Shown: positions 8,552 to 16,455 of the stretch, in pieces
Layout of the letters: every line of letters starts with the position of its first letter
Position numbering within the stretch: position 1 is the stretch's first letter
NCBI GenBank assembly: GCA_024400425.1
Contig: JAKSMV010000017.1
Coordinates: 1 to 64,000 of the forward strand
Length of the DNA: 64,000 nt
Source of the DNA: Bacteroidales bacterium
GTDB taxonomy: Bacteria > Bacteroidota > Bacteroidia > Bacteroidales > F082
Direction: 5' to 3'
Made by a program: the position numbers and the translations under genes
The notes under the pieces: generated by a model
Told to the model about the DNA's origin: nothing
Databases searched by the model: none
The model's input: the letters and a program-made list of their open reading frames with translations, nothing else

Positions 8552-10894
8552 TCAGAATTTGAAGTTATAGGAAATGGATGGCACGGTCGAAAACAGGTAC
8601 ATTTTCTTTGTAGCGATGCCGCCATCGGGATTTTGCCCAAAGGTAATGGCCCAAGTGTTGTGGTGAGCGTAGGCATTATACACCGACACATTCAGCTCGC
8701 TTTCCCACTTTTTCCATCTTGGTTTACTAAGTTTAAAAGTGGCCGAAATATCCATCCGGTGATAGGCGGGATAGCGACTTTCGTTGCGGGAGCCATTATA
8801 GATGGCGTATGTCACACCACCAACCGTACACTGTCCGTATGGGTAGGTCACCGGCTGGCCCGTGTTGTAAATCCAGTTGGCGGCCACGCTGATACGCGGT
8901 GTGAAATCGTAGTTGGCCACAAGGACGATGTTGTGAGGTCTGTCGTAAGGCGAGCGATACTCTTTCCCAAAATTGATGTCTTCGATGGTTCTGAATGTTC
9001 TCGAATAAGTGTAAGAAATCCAACCCGTGAATTTGCCGACATTCTTCCTGACCAAAAATTCGACACCATAGGAACGGCCCTTCCCACAGCGCAACTCACC
9101 ATCAATGAGCAAATTGCCATAGGTCATGGCATTGTCTTTAAAGTCAATCACATTTTGGTAGTTCTTGTAGTAGGCTTCCACCGAAGTCTCGATGGCGTCG
9201 TTCTTGAAATTGCGGAAATAGCCAAGAGCAAACTGGTCGCACTTCTGCGGCTTGATGTTGGGACTAATCGGGAACCACACATCGAAAGGCAGTCCGCCCG
9301 TTGCCGCCGAAGCCACTTGTGCATACTGAACGGTGCGCGAATAGGATGCTTTCACCGACGAGGTCTCATCAATCCTAAACATGGCAGCAAGACGCGGCTC
9401 GGGATGGATTTCGGTATGGAAAATCTCGCCCGCCGCATAATGCAGAGTATCGGTCACGTTGTGATGGGCATCGAATACGAAGAATTCTTCCTCACCCATA
9501 TTCTGGAAGCACGACAGGCGCACTCCAAAACGGAAAGAGAGGCGTGGCGAAGGCACATAATCATGAGTGAAATACAACGCATGTTCTAAGCCTTTTCGGA
9601 CGACATTTGCCGTTGAATCGACTTGCAGATATTGCGACAAGGCACCTCCCCTATCGAAAAGCTGCCCTTGTTTATAAGCCTGAAAACCAGATACAATTCC
9701 GAATTTCGAGGTATGCTTTTCGTTCCACATCATGGCGAAATCGTAAGACAGATTACCCGAATTAGTTCCCGCCTTGATGGTGAAATCGTATGGATCAAAC
9801 CAGATGTCGATAGCGTAATTGAAGTGCGAATAAGTGGCTGACAGATTGGAAGTCAAGCGATTAGAGAAGATATGATTCCATCGGAGCGTAGCACTTGAAT
9901 TGCCATAACCCAAGCCAACCATATCCTTCATCGAAAATTGGTCATGACCATGATAGGCCGAAACGAAAAGACGGTTCTTCTCATTCAGGGTCTGCGTCAC
10001 CTTCACATTGAAATCATTGAAATAGATGTCAGAACCTTTCAAATCTTCGCCGAGGAAAGGTATCACGAGGCCAGCGTATGTGGTACGTGCCGAAGCCAAT
10101 ACTGACGTCTTGCTATCAAATAGCGGCGATTCGAGCATCAGTCTGCTCGTTACCAAGCCAACGCCTCCCTGCATCGAGAATTTCTTGGGCATGTCATCTT
10201 TAACCTGCACATCGAGCACCGACGACAAACGACCGCCATAATTGGCAGGGATGTCGCCCTTATAGAGCGTAGCATCCTTCACCACATCGTTGTTGAAAAC
10301 CGAGAAGAATCCCAAGAAGTGCGAAGCATTATAAATAGGCGCGTTGTCCAAAAGAATCAGGTTTTGGTCGGTGCCGCCACCGCGCACGCTGAAACCCGAC
10401 GAGCCTTCGGAAGCCGCCTGCACGCCAGGTAGCAGCTGTATCGACTTGATGACATCCACCTCACCCATCAGGGCTGGGATTTTCTTTATGGTGCGCATAT
10501 CCAAAGTCTGCACGCTCATCGCCATCTTCGACACATTGCGATTAGCTTGCTCGCTCGAAATCACCACCTCGGAGAGCATTTCCGTTTCGGGCTGTAGGGA
10601 GAAATTCAGTTTCTGTGGTTTTCTAGTAACTGTAACTCTTTTATTCTCTGAAATATAGCCAACATAAGAAACCGTTATTTGTTGTTCATCAACAGGCAAC
10701 GACAATTCATAATAGCCTTTTTCGTTGGTTGTGGTTCCCATTTTCAGTTTTTCGACATAGATGGAGACACCGATAAGCGCCTCACCCGAATCTGCATCCT
10801 TGACGGTGCCCGAAACGGTGCCTTTCTGCTGGGCAAAAACACTCATCCAACACGACAAAAGGCATATAATCAATATGATAAGTTTTCTCTGCAT
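8552..10894 (-). CDS. TonB-dependent receptor with CarboxypepD_reg N-terminal domain
   Basis: This is a 780-residue outer-membrane active transporter energised by TonB-ExbBD. Order: signal peptide ending at about residue 21 (SVFAQ); a carboxypeptidase-regulatory-like domain (GTVSGTVKDADSGEALIGVSI, residues 25-90); a plug domain (IQLLPGVQAASEGSSGFSVR to YGGRLSSVLDV, about 150-230); and a 22-stranded barrel ending in the aromatic terminus SYNFKF. Such receptors with a DUF4249 partner are a non-Sus uptake arrangement. An exbB-exbD pair that could supply energy is present at 63-64 kb, though it is not linked. The substrate is inferred only from the sialidase neighbour. Confidence 0.94.
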   Translation of the reverse strand: MQRKLIILIICLLSCWMSVFAQQKGTVSGTVKDADSGEALIGVSIYVEKLKMGTTTNEKGYYELSLPVDEQQITVSYVGYISENKRVTVTRKPQKLNFSLQPETEMLSEVVISSEQANRNVSKMAMSVQTLDMRTIKKIPALMGEVDVIKSIQLLPGVQAASEGSSGFSVRGGGTDQNLILLDNAPIYNASHFLGFFSVFNNDVVKDATLYKGDIPANYGGRLSSVLDVQVKDDMPKKFSMQGGVGLVTSRLMLESPLFDSKTSVLASARTTYAGLVIPFLGEDLKGSDIYFNDFNVKVTQTLNEKNRLFVSAYHGHDQFSMKDMVGLGYGNSSATLRWNHIFSNRLTSNLSATYSHFNYAIDIWFDPYDFTIKAGTNSGNLSYDFAMMWNEKHTSKFGIVSGFQAYKQGQLFDRGGALSQYLQVDSTANVVRKGLEHALYFTHDYVPSPRLSFRFGVRLSCFQNMGEEEFFVFDAHHNVTDTLHYAAGEIFHTEIHPEPRLAAMFRIDETSSVKASYSRTVQYAQVASAATGGLPFDVWFPISPNIKPQKCDQFALGYFRNFKNDAIETSVEAYYKNYQNVIDFKDNAMTYGNLLIDGELRCGKGRSYGVEFLVRKNVGKFTGWISYTYSRTFRTIEDINFGKEYRSPYDRPHNIVLVANYDFTPRISVAANWIYNTGQPVTYPYGQCTVGGVTYAIYNGSRNESRYPAYHRMDISATFKLSKPRWKKWESELNVSVYNAYAHHNTWAITFGQNPDGGIATKKMYLFSTVPSISYNFKF

Positions 10895-10910
10895 AAGTCA
10901 AATAATTACG

Positions 10911-10919
10911 CAAAAGTAC
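10911..10919 (-). promoter_or_regulatory. -7 element (TACTTTTG) upstream of TonB receptor operon
   Basis: On the minus strand TACTTTTGC lies about 20 bp upstream of the receptor ATG at 10894. It matches the TAnnTTTG consensus; no convincing -33 TTG was identified. Confidence 0.5.
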
Positions 10920-11025
10920 GAACAAAATTGCATTCATGAAGGTAATTTTCAAGGAATAACGGATTTGTGTCAATTTTGTCTTGATTGAACAAGATTTTAT
11001 ATCGCCACAAAAAAAACGGGTTTCA

Positions 11026-13941
11026 TCATTCCCTTTGCCGATAGCCCATCTTGGCCATCTTTTCCACTTCGAGCGTAGTTTGTCCAAACTCTTCGGTCAC
11101 CTTCCCGAAAAGCAGATACACGCCATCACCTTGAAACGGATAAGTCTTCAGCGACATCGGGAAATGCACAGTATCAAACACTTCGCCCGTACAATCCACG
11201 AAAGTACCCATCGCCATCAAGTCGCCCTTGCAAGTGTGGACATATTTCACCGTGACCAGCTTGCCCAACATCCGATAGCATTTGCCCACGAAATGAATCA
11301 TCTGCACCGACATCAACTCGCCACGGAAACGAGTCTGCAACATGTCGAACCACGTCAACGAGACGGGAAATCCATACAATTCGATTTCGTCGTAGGCGTT
11401 TTCCAAGGCGTCAGTCTTGAAATCAGGAAACTCAAAATGTTGGTTCTCAATTCTGAAGAGCGTTTCGGCCTGTTCTTTCTTTCCTTGGTTTTTGCAGAGA
11501 TGCGCCTTCCAAAGCAGTTCTGCCTTACTCAAACGAGTGAAGCCGAATGCGCCACCTCTAATAAGCAAGACCAATTGTTCCAAGCCAAACGGAACACGCG
11601 CCACAAAATCATCAAAGTCGGCGAAAGGACCATTCGCAACACGCTCATTCACAAAACTTTCCACAAATTCACGATTAAGCCCCTGTAAATGGACAAAGCC
11701 CATAAAAATCGTCTTCCCGTTCAGCGAAGTGAGATATTCGCTCCGATTCACGCAAGGCAGATGCACCTTGGCACCCATTCGGCGAGCCTCGTTCAAATAA
11801 AACCAAGTTGGATAGAAGCCGCCGAAGTTATTGATTACAGCTACCTGAAATTCAAGCGGATAGTGACTCTTCAGATAAAGACTTTGATAGCTTTCAACCG
11901 CATACGAAGCCGAATGCGCTTTCGAAAACGAATAACTCGCAAACGACTCGATCTGTCGCCAAATCTCCAGAACCAACTCATCGGGATAGCCTTTAGCCTT
12001 GCAATTATCGAAAAAGCGCTGTTTCACCCTTTCAAATTCCGACTTGTCGCGCATCTTGTGGCCCATCATGCGGCGCAGCACATCGGCCTCAGCCAAATCC
12101 AAACCCGCAAAATAATGGCCCACCTTGAGCACATCCTCTTGGTAAATCATCACGCCGTATGTTTCATGAAGCAGTTCTTTCAGCACAGGATGCTTGTAAT
12201 CAACATTTTCCGGATAATGAAACCTCTGAATGAACTCACGCATCATGCCCGATCTGGCCACTCCGGGGCGAACGATGGAACTTGCCGCGACAAGCGTATT
12301 ATAGTCAGAGCAACGCAACTTGCGCAGCAGTCCTCGCATGGCCGGACTTTCGATGTAGAAGCAGCCACACGTCTCGGCTTTCAGCAACTGGCGACGAATC
12401 AACTCATCGTTTTTCAATGTATTGACTTGATGGATGTCGATGTCAACACCACGGATGCGCTTCACCATTTCCACCGCGTCACGAATGTGGGCAATGCCAC
12501 GCTGGCTTAGGATGTCGATTTTCTCAAAACCCAATTTTTCAGCCGAATACATATCGAATTGCGTCGTCGGGAAGCCTTTTGGAGGCAAATCCAAAGCAGC
12601 GAAATCGGTGATGGGATTATCAGTTATCAGCACGCCACCCGCATGAATGGAACGCTGACGCGGAAAATCGCGAATGCGTTCAGCGACCGAAAGGATGATT
12701 CGCCCCACCTCATTCTGTTGGGCAAAAACGCCCGGATTCCTTTCCATCTGGTCGATTTCGCCTTTAGGCAAACCATGCACCTTACCTAGTTCGCGCACGA
12801 GAGAATCTTGCTGAAAAGTGACCGTTGCGCCCAACAGCGCCACATGTTCCGCGCCATATCTATCAAACAGATAAGCAATGATTTGATCACGCTCACGCCA
12901 CGAAAAATCAAGGTCGAAATCGGGTGGACTTGTCCGCTTGGGATTCAAGAAACGCTCAAAATACAAATCGAGTTCAATCGGGTCAACATCGGTGATTTTC
13001 AGGCAATAAGCCACCACGCTATTGGCTCCACTGCCACGCCCGACATGATAGAATCCCTGCGTCATGGCATAGCGGACAATGTCCCAAGCGATGAGGAAAT
13101 AGGCGCAAAAGCCCATCTTTTCGATGATAAGCAATTCCTTTTCGATACGGCGGTAAGCCTCCTTGTTGGCCGTGCCATAACGATAAAACATGCCATCAAA
13201 AGCCAACTTGCGCAACAGTTCGTTGTCGTCAAAGACATTGCCCGTAAAAGTGCGTTTGTTTTTCACGCTACCATCCATCGAGATTTCGCAACAATCAAGC
13301 AGATGTTCCGCATTTTCAAAAAGTTGCGGATAAAGCGCAAAAGAAGTCTTGAGTCTTTCCTTAGGCAAGAAAATCTCATCAGGCGAGGCACACGACTCCG
13401 GAGAAAGGCGCGAAATGAGTACATTTTCGTCAATCGCGCGCAAGTTCTCGTGAACCGCAAAATCTGACTCATCCGCGAAAGTGACAGGCTGCATCGCCAC
13501 CATTTTCTCAAACGACTGACAATTATAGATTTTCGTGATTTGCGACAAACGCACACCGAGAAACTCGTTATCGTGCAGCAAAGCAGGTTTCCGTTTCCCA
13601 AAAGGATAAATCACGAAGACATTTCCCCATTCGGGCGCCGTCTCGGGATAAGATTGTTTGCTTAGGTTGTGTTGGGTGAGAAAACGGTTCAGTTCGGCAT
13701 AACCCGCATTGTTTTTCGCCAAAGCCACATAAAGCAACTCATTACCATTACGGAACTCCACCCCTGCCACCGGTCGAAGGCCCCGTTTCTGGCATTCAAA
13801 CACATAATCAGCCATGCCCATGGTCGTGTTGATGTCAGTCAAAGGCAAGGTTGAATAACCCAGCGCGATGGCTTTCTCGACCAGGGTTTCTATCGGCATC
13901 GTGCCGTAGCAGAGGCTGTTATATGAATGAATATTTAACAA
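11026..13941 (-). CDS. Error-prone type DNA polymerase III alpha paralogue (short DnaE)
   Basis: This is a C-family polymerase of 971 residues, shorter than replicative DnaE (about 1160). The palm motif PDFDLDF supplies catalytic Asp341 and Asp343, and GRGSGANSVVAYCL (301-314) and the helix-hairpin region VRPGVARSGMM are recognisable. The N-terminal PHP domain is degenerate: first motif LNIHSYNS and second LTDINT, where active PHP domains have HxH and a His after LTD. No proofreading metal site is therefore likely. It ends in an OB-fold region (GKLVTVKYVHTCKGDLMAMG). It lies about 80 bp downstream of dinB on the same strand, so translesion synthesis under damage control is the likely role, analogous to DnaE2/ImuC. 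Confidence 0.85.
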   Translation of the reverse strand: MLNIHSYNSLCYGTMPIETLVEKAIALGYSTLPLTDINTTMGMADYVFECQKRGLRPVAGVEFRNGNELLYVALAKNNAGYAELNRFLTQHNLSKQSYPETAPEWGNVFVIYPFGKRKPALLHDNEFLGVRLSQITKIYNCQSFEKMVAMQPVTFADESDFAVHENLRAIDENVLISRLSPESCASPDEIFLPKERLKTSFALYPQLFENAEHLLDCCEISMDGSVKNKRTFTGNVFDDNELLRKLAFDGMFYRYGTANKEAYRRIEKELLIIEKMGFCAYFLIAWDIVRYAMTQGFYHVGRGSGANSVVAYCLKITDVDPIELDLYFERFLNPKRTSPPDFDLDFSWRERDQIIAYLFDRYGAEHVALLGATVTFQQDSLVRELGKVHGLPKGEIDQMERNPGVFAQQNEVGRIILSVAERIRDFPRQRSIHAGGVLITDNPITDFAALDLPPKGFPTTQFDMYSAEKLGFEKIDILSQRGIAHIRDAVEMVKRIRGVDIDIHQVNTLKNDELIRRQLLKAETCGCFYIESPAMRGLLRKLRCSDYNTLVAASSIVRPGVARSGMMREFIQRFHYPENVDYKHPVLKELLHETYGVMIYQEDVLKVGHYFAGLDLAEADVLRRMMGHKMRDKSEFERVKQRFFDNCKAKGYPDELVLEIWRQIESFASYSFSKAHSASYAVESYQSLYLKSHYPLEFQVAVINNFGGFYPTWFYLNEARRMGAKVHLPCVNRSEYLTSLNGKTIFMGFVHLQGLNREFVESFVNERVANGPFADFDDFVARVPFGLEQLVLLIRGGAFGFTRLSKAELLWKAHLCKNQGKKEQAETLFRIENQHFEFPDFKTDALENAYDEIELYGFPVSLTWFDMLQTRFRGELMSVQMIHFVGKCYRMLGKLVTVKYVHTCKGDLMAMGTFVDCTGEVFDTVHFPMSLKTYPFQGDGVYLLFGKVTEEFGQTTLEVEKMAKMGYRQRE

Positions 13942-13969
13942 GGTTATTTTAAAGTTTAGGAGTTAGAGT

Positions 13970-14024
13970 AGAGACGTCGATTTATCGCGTCTCCATGTAA
14001 ATTTGTCGATTTATCGCATCTCAG
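13970..14024. repeat. Short direct repeats between dinB and dnaE
   Basis: The 12-mer GTCGATTTATCG occurs twice, each time followed by a CRTCTC-like tail, in the 80-bp gap between dinB and the dnaE paralogue. Function unknown; a processing or attenuation site is possible. Confidence 0.5.
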
Positions 14025-15169
14025 CAAGCGCAAATCGTTGAAGCTCGTGCAAGCGATTGTTTTCCAAAGCGTTGACGGATTTTATCCATGGCAGAATAAA
14101 GTTGTGTAAGCTCAGCATTGTCGTCAAACAAATCAAGTTGCGGTGTGCCGCTGACAAGTTCGCTGAGGCGCACGCCAACCAGCCGAATCATCATGCGGCG
14201 GTTGTAGAGTTTATCAAAAACAGCCATAGCCGTGCGCTGCAACACATGGTCGAAAGCGGTGTAGGGAATGCGTTGCTGCATATCGTGGGTATCGAAGTTG
14301 GAATAGCGAATCTTCACCGTCACGCAGCCCGCCATCTTGCGTTGAGTACGGAGGTCGAAGCCGAGGCTTTCCACCATGGCCGACAGCCATTGCTTGATGG
14401 CAGCCACATCAATGGTATCTTGTTCAAAAGTCCGTTCCTTGCTCATCGATTTCTGTTCCTGATAAGGCACCACTGGCGAAGCATCGTGGCCGTTGGCTTT
14501 CTTCCAGATATCGAGGCCCGGCTTGCCAAGCGCCTGCTCCATCGCCACAGGTGGCAACCGACGCAACGTACCGATTTTCTCCACGCCCATCGAGCGCAGC
14601 AGAGCATAGGTTTTTGCGCCCACCATCGGAATCTTCTGCACCGAAAGCGGGTCGAGGAAGCTATTAATATAAGGTGTAAGGATGTGAAGTTCGCCATTAG
14701 GCTTGGCTTGCCCCGTGGCAATCTTCGAAACGGTCTTGTTTTCCGAAAGGCCAAACGAGATAGGCAGCCCCGACTCGCGCATGATGCGTTGTCGCAGTTC
14801 GTGCGACCACAAACAGCAATCGTGGAAGCGGTCCATTCCCGTCAAGTCGAGATAATGCTCATCGATGGACATTTTTTCATACACCGGCGCGCTGTCGGCA
14901 ATGATTTCGGTCACGAGGCGCGAATAGCGGCTATACAAATCCATATCGCCGCGGATGAAGATTGCCTGCGGGCAGAGTTGCTTGGCAGTGCGCATAGGCA
15001 TGGCCGAATGTACGCCAAAATGCCGGGCCTCATAGCTGCAAGTGGAGACCACTCCCCTATCCGACATGCCGCCCACCACTACCGGTTTACCCTCCAAAAC
15101 CGGGTTAATCAGCCGTTCGACCGACACGAAAAAGGTGTCCAAATCAAGATGCAAAATCGTGCGTTCCAT
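14021..15169 (-). CDS. dinB: DNA polymerase IV (Y-family, DinB)
   Basis: A low-fidelity translesion polymerase of 382 residues. LHLDLDTFFVSVE carries the first catalytic Asp (Asp9) and the steric-gate aromatic (Phe13/14). SIDEHYLDLTG carries Asp103 and Glu104; the family usual is SIDEAYLD, so His replaces Ala here. The fingers/palm signature CSYEARHFGVHSAMPM and the helix-hairpin-helix thumb (VQKIPMVGAKTYALLRSMGV) follow. The C-terminus ends in LARASTICAC without an evident beta-clamp motif. It is divergent from the LexA-like regulator and co-directional with the dnaE paralogue, forming a probable SOS mutagenesis operon. Confidence 0.93.
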   Translation of the reverse strand: MERTILHLDLDTFFVSVERLINPVLEGKPVVVGGMSDRGVVSTCSYEARHFGVHSAMPMRTAKQLCPQAIFIRGDMDLYSRYSRLVTEIIADSAPVYEKMSIDEHYLDLTGMDRFHDCCLWSHELRQRIMRESGLPISFGLSENKTVSKIATGQAKPNGELHILTPYINSFLDPLSVQKIPMVGAKTYALLRSMGVEKIGTLRRLPPVAMEQALGKPGLDIWKKANGHDASPVVPYQEQKSMSKERTFEQDTIDVAAIKQWLSAMVESLGFDLRTQRKMAGCVTVKIRYSNFDTHDMQQRIPYTAFDHVLQRTAMAVFDKLYNRRMMIRLVGVRLSELVSGTPQLDLFDDNAELTQLYSAMDKIRQRFGKQSLARASTICAC

Positions 15170-15232
15170 TATTTTCTTCGTTTTTTTCTTGTATTTCGCA
15201 AAAAAGCTGTACTTTTGACGAGTTTTTAATCA

Positions 15233-15251
15233 AATTTTACGACGTAAATTT
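15233..15251. promoter_or_regulatory. Candidate operator palindrome upstream of dinB
   Basis: TTTAC-GAC-GTAAA with AT-rich flanks forms a small dyad about 65-75 bp upstream of the dinB ATG, overlapping a degenerate minus-strand -7-like sequence. It is a candidate binding site for the adjacent XRE-S24 repressor. Inferred from symmetry and position only. Confidence 0.35.
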
Positions 15252-15387
15252 AATCATTTATTTTTAAACAGAACAGATATTTTTTGATTTTTTTGACTTT
15301 GAGACTGCGAGTATCGTTGACTCCGTGAAAAACTGGCAGAACAACTTAATGATATACAACACACTATAAACAAATAACAAAAACATC

Positions 15388-15536
15388 ATGGAAGCATTTG
15401 AAGATTTAAGAATTTGGCAAGATGCTCAAGATTTAGGCATAAGCATCTATTTACTAATGAAAGACAACAAAGATTGGGGATAGGAAAATTCATCACTTAT
15501 CTTATTGACAAATTAAACGGGAACAAATCCAAATAG
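15388..15536 (+). pseudogene. Four-helix-bundle (23S rRNA IVP-type) protein, internally deleted remnant
   Basis: Frame 1 from 15388 encodes MEAFEDLRIWQDAQDLGISI and continues to a stop at 15481-15483. It is the unmistakable N-terminus of the 'four helix bundle protein' family, which is normally about 115-125 residues. Starting at 15483 in another frame, GKFITYLIDKLNGNKSK and a stop reproduce the family's C-terminal helix. The middle ~75 residues are missing and the frames no longer agree, so this is a relic with an internal deletion. It fills most of the 444-bp gap between dinB and the S24 regulator. Confidence 0.7.
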
Positions 15537-15604
15537 TCAATAAACCACACAGTCACATAGTCAGCAAAACACACAGTCACACAGTCAATAAACCACACAG
15601 TCAA
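15533..15604. repeat. Three tandem 24-bp repeats before the XRE-S24 gene
   Basis: Units 15533-15556, 15557-15580 and 15581-15604 each carry two copies of AGTCA separated by a CAAAAC/TAAACC-type spacer. The array ends 9 bp before the ATG at 15614. Position and periodicity suggest iterated operator sites for autoregulation, or a slippage-prone spacer. Confidence 0.75.
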
Positions 15605-15613
15605 CAAAACACC

Positions 15614-16423
15614 ATGTATTTCAGCAACAACATCAAATTCCTCCGCAAGCACCGCAACCGCACGCAAGACGACGTTGCCTTTGCGCTCAACATGAAACGC
15701 TCCACCTTGAGCGGCTACGAGAACGAAGTTTCGGAACCTAACATCGAAGCCCTGATTGCCTTCTCCAAATATTTCGGCATTGCCATCGACACTTTGGTGA
15801 AGGTCGATTTGACAACCATTAGCGAGAGCCAACTGCTCCAACTCGAACGCGGCTACGATGTGCATCTGAAAGGCAGCAACTTACGCGTGCTGGCCACCAC
15901 CGTCAATGCCGACAACAACGAGAACATCGAGCTCGTGAACGAGCGCGCCAAAGCCGGCTATGCCACCGGATTTGCCGACCCCGAATACATCAAGGTGCTG
16001 CCCACCTTCACCATGCCGTTCCTCTCGCGCGACCGCAAATACCGCACTTTCCAAATCAGCGGTGACTCGATGCTTCCCATCCCCGACGGCTCATACGTCA
16101 CCGGCGAATATGTGCTCGACTGGACCTTCATCCGCAGCGGACAGCCTTACATCGTGCTCACCCAAGACGACGGCATCGTGTTCAAGATTGTGGAAAACAA
16201 GATTGAACACCAAGGGAAACTCACGCTCAGCTCGCTCAATCCGCTCTATCATCCCTACGACTTGCCCGCCGCCGACATAAAAGAGGTGTGGAAATTCGTT
16301 CACTACATCTCCGCCGAAATGCCCGAACGAAGCGAAAACACCATGCGCGAAAAACAACTCATCCAAACCGTACAAGACTTACAGAAAAAAGTTGAAGAGA
16401 TACAGTTGAAACTAAATCTGTAA
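15614..16423 (+). CDS. LexA-like self-cleaving transcriptional regulator (XRE HTH + S24 peptidase)
   Basis: A 269-residue repressor. Residues 5-62 are an XRE/Cro HTH (IKFLRKHRNRTQDDVAFAL, then TLSGYENEVSEPNIEALI). A linker contains a LexA-type Ala-Gly scissile bond at A114-G115 (ERAKAGYATGF). The S24 domain has catalytic Ser152 (QISGDSMLP) and Lys191 (GIVFKIVE). A C-terminal coiled coil (residues 242-269) is extra to LexA. RecA-stimulated self-cleavage would relieve repression of the divergent dinB-dnaE operon. Three 24-bp repeats just upstream of the start may be its own operators. The combination of all catalytic residues and the cleavage site makes the mechanism likely. Confidence 0.9.
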   Translation: MYFSNNIKFLRKHRNRTQDDVAFALNMKRSTLSGYENEVSEPNIEALIAFSKYFGIAIDTLVKVDLTTISESQLLQLERGYDVHLKGSNLRVLATTVNADNNENIELVNERAKAGYATGFADPEYIKVLPTFTMPFLSRDRKYRTFQISGDSMLPIPDGSYVTGEYVLDWTFIRSGQPYIVLTQDDGIVFKIVENKIEHQGKLTLSSLNPLYHPYDLPAADIKEVWKFVHYISAEMPERSENTMREKQLIQTVQDLQKKVEEIQLKLNL

Positions 16424-16432
16424 AATTGCTTA

Positions 16433-16440
16433 CCTTTGCG
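16433..16440 (+). promoter_or_regulatory. -7 element (TACCTTTG) for the hexosaminidase gene
   Basis: TACCTTTG lies 15 bp upstream of the ATG at 16456, with a TTG about 20-25 bp further upstream inside the previous gene's 3' end. This fits the Bacteroidota promoter pattern and supports the start at 16456. Confidence 0.5.
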
Positions 16441-16455
16441 AAAAATTACGGAAAA

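Noticed and set aside
14057..15229. 390-residue plus-strand frame opposite dinB
   Set aside because: His/Arg-rich composition typical of an antisense frame; the minus strand encodes a complete Y-family polymerase.
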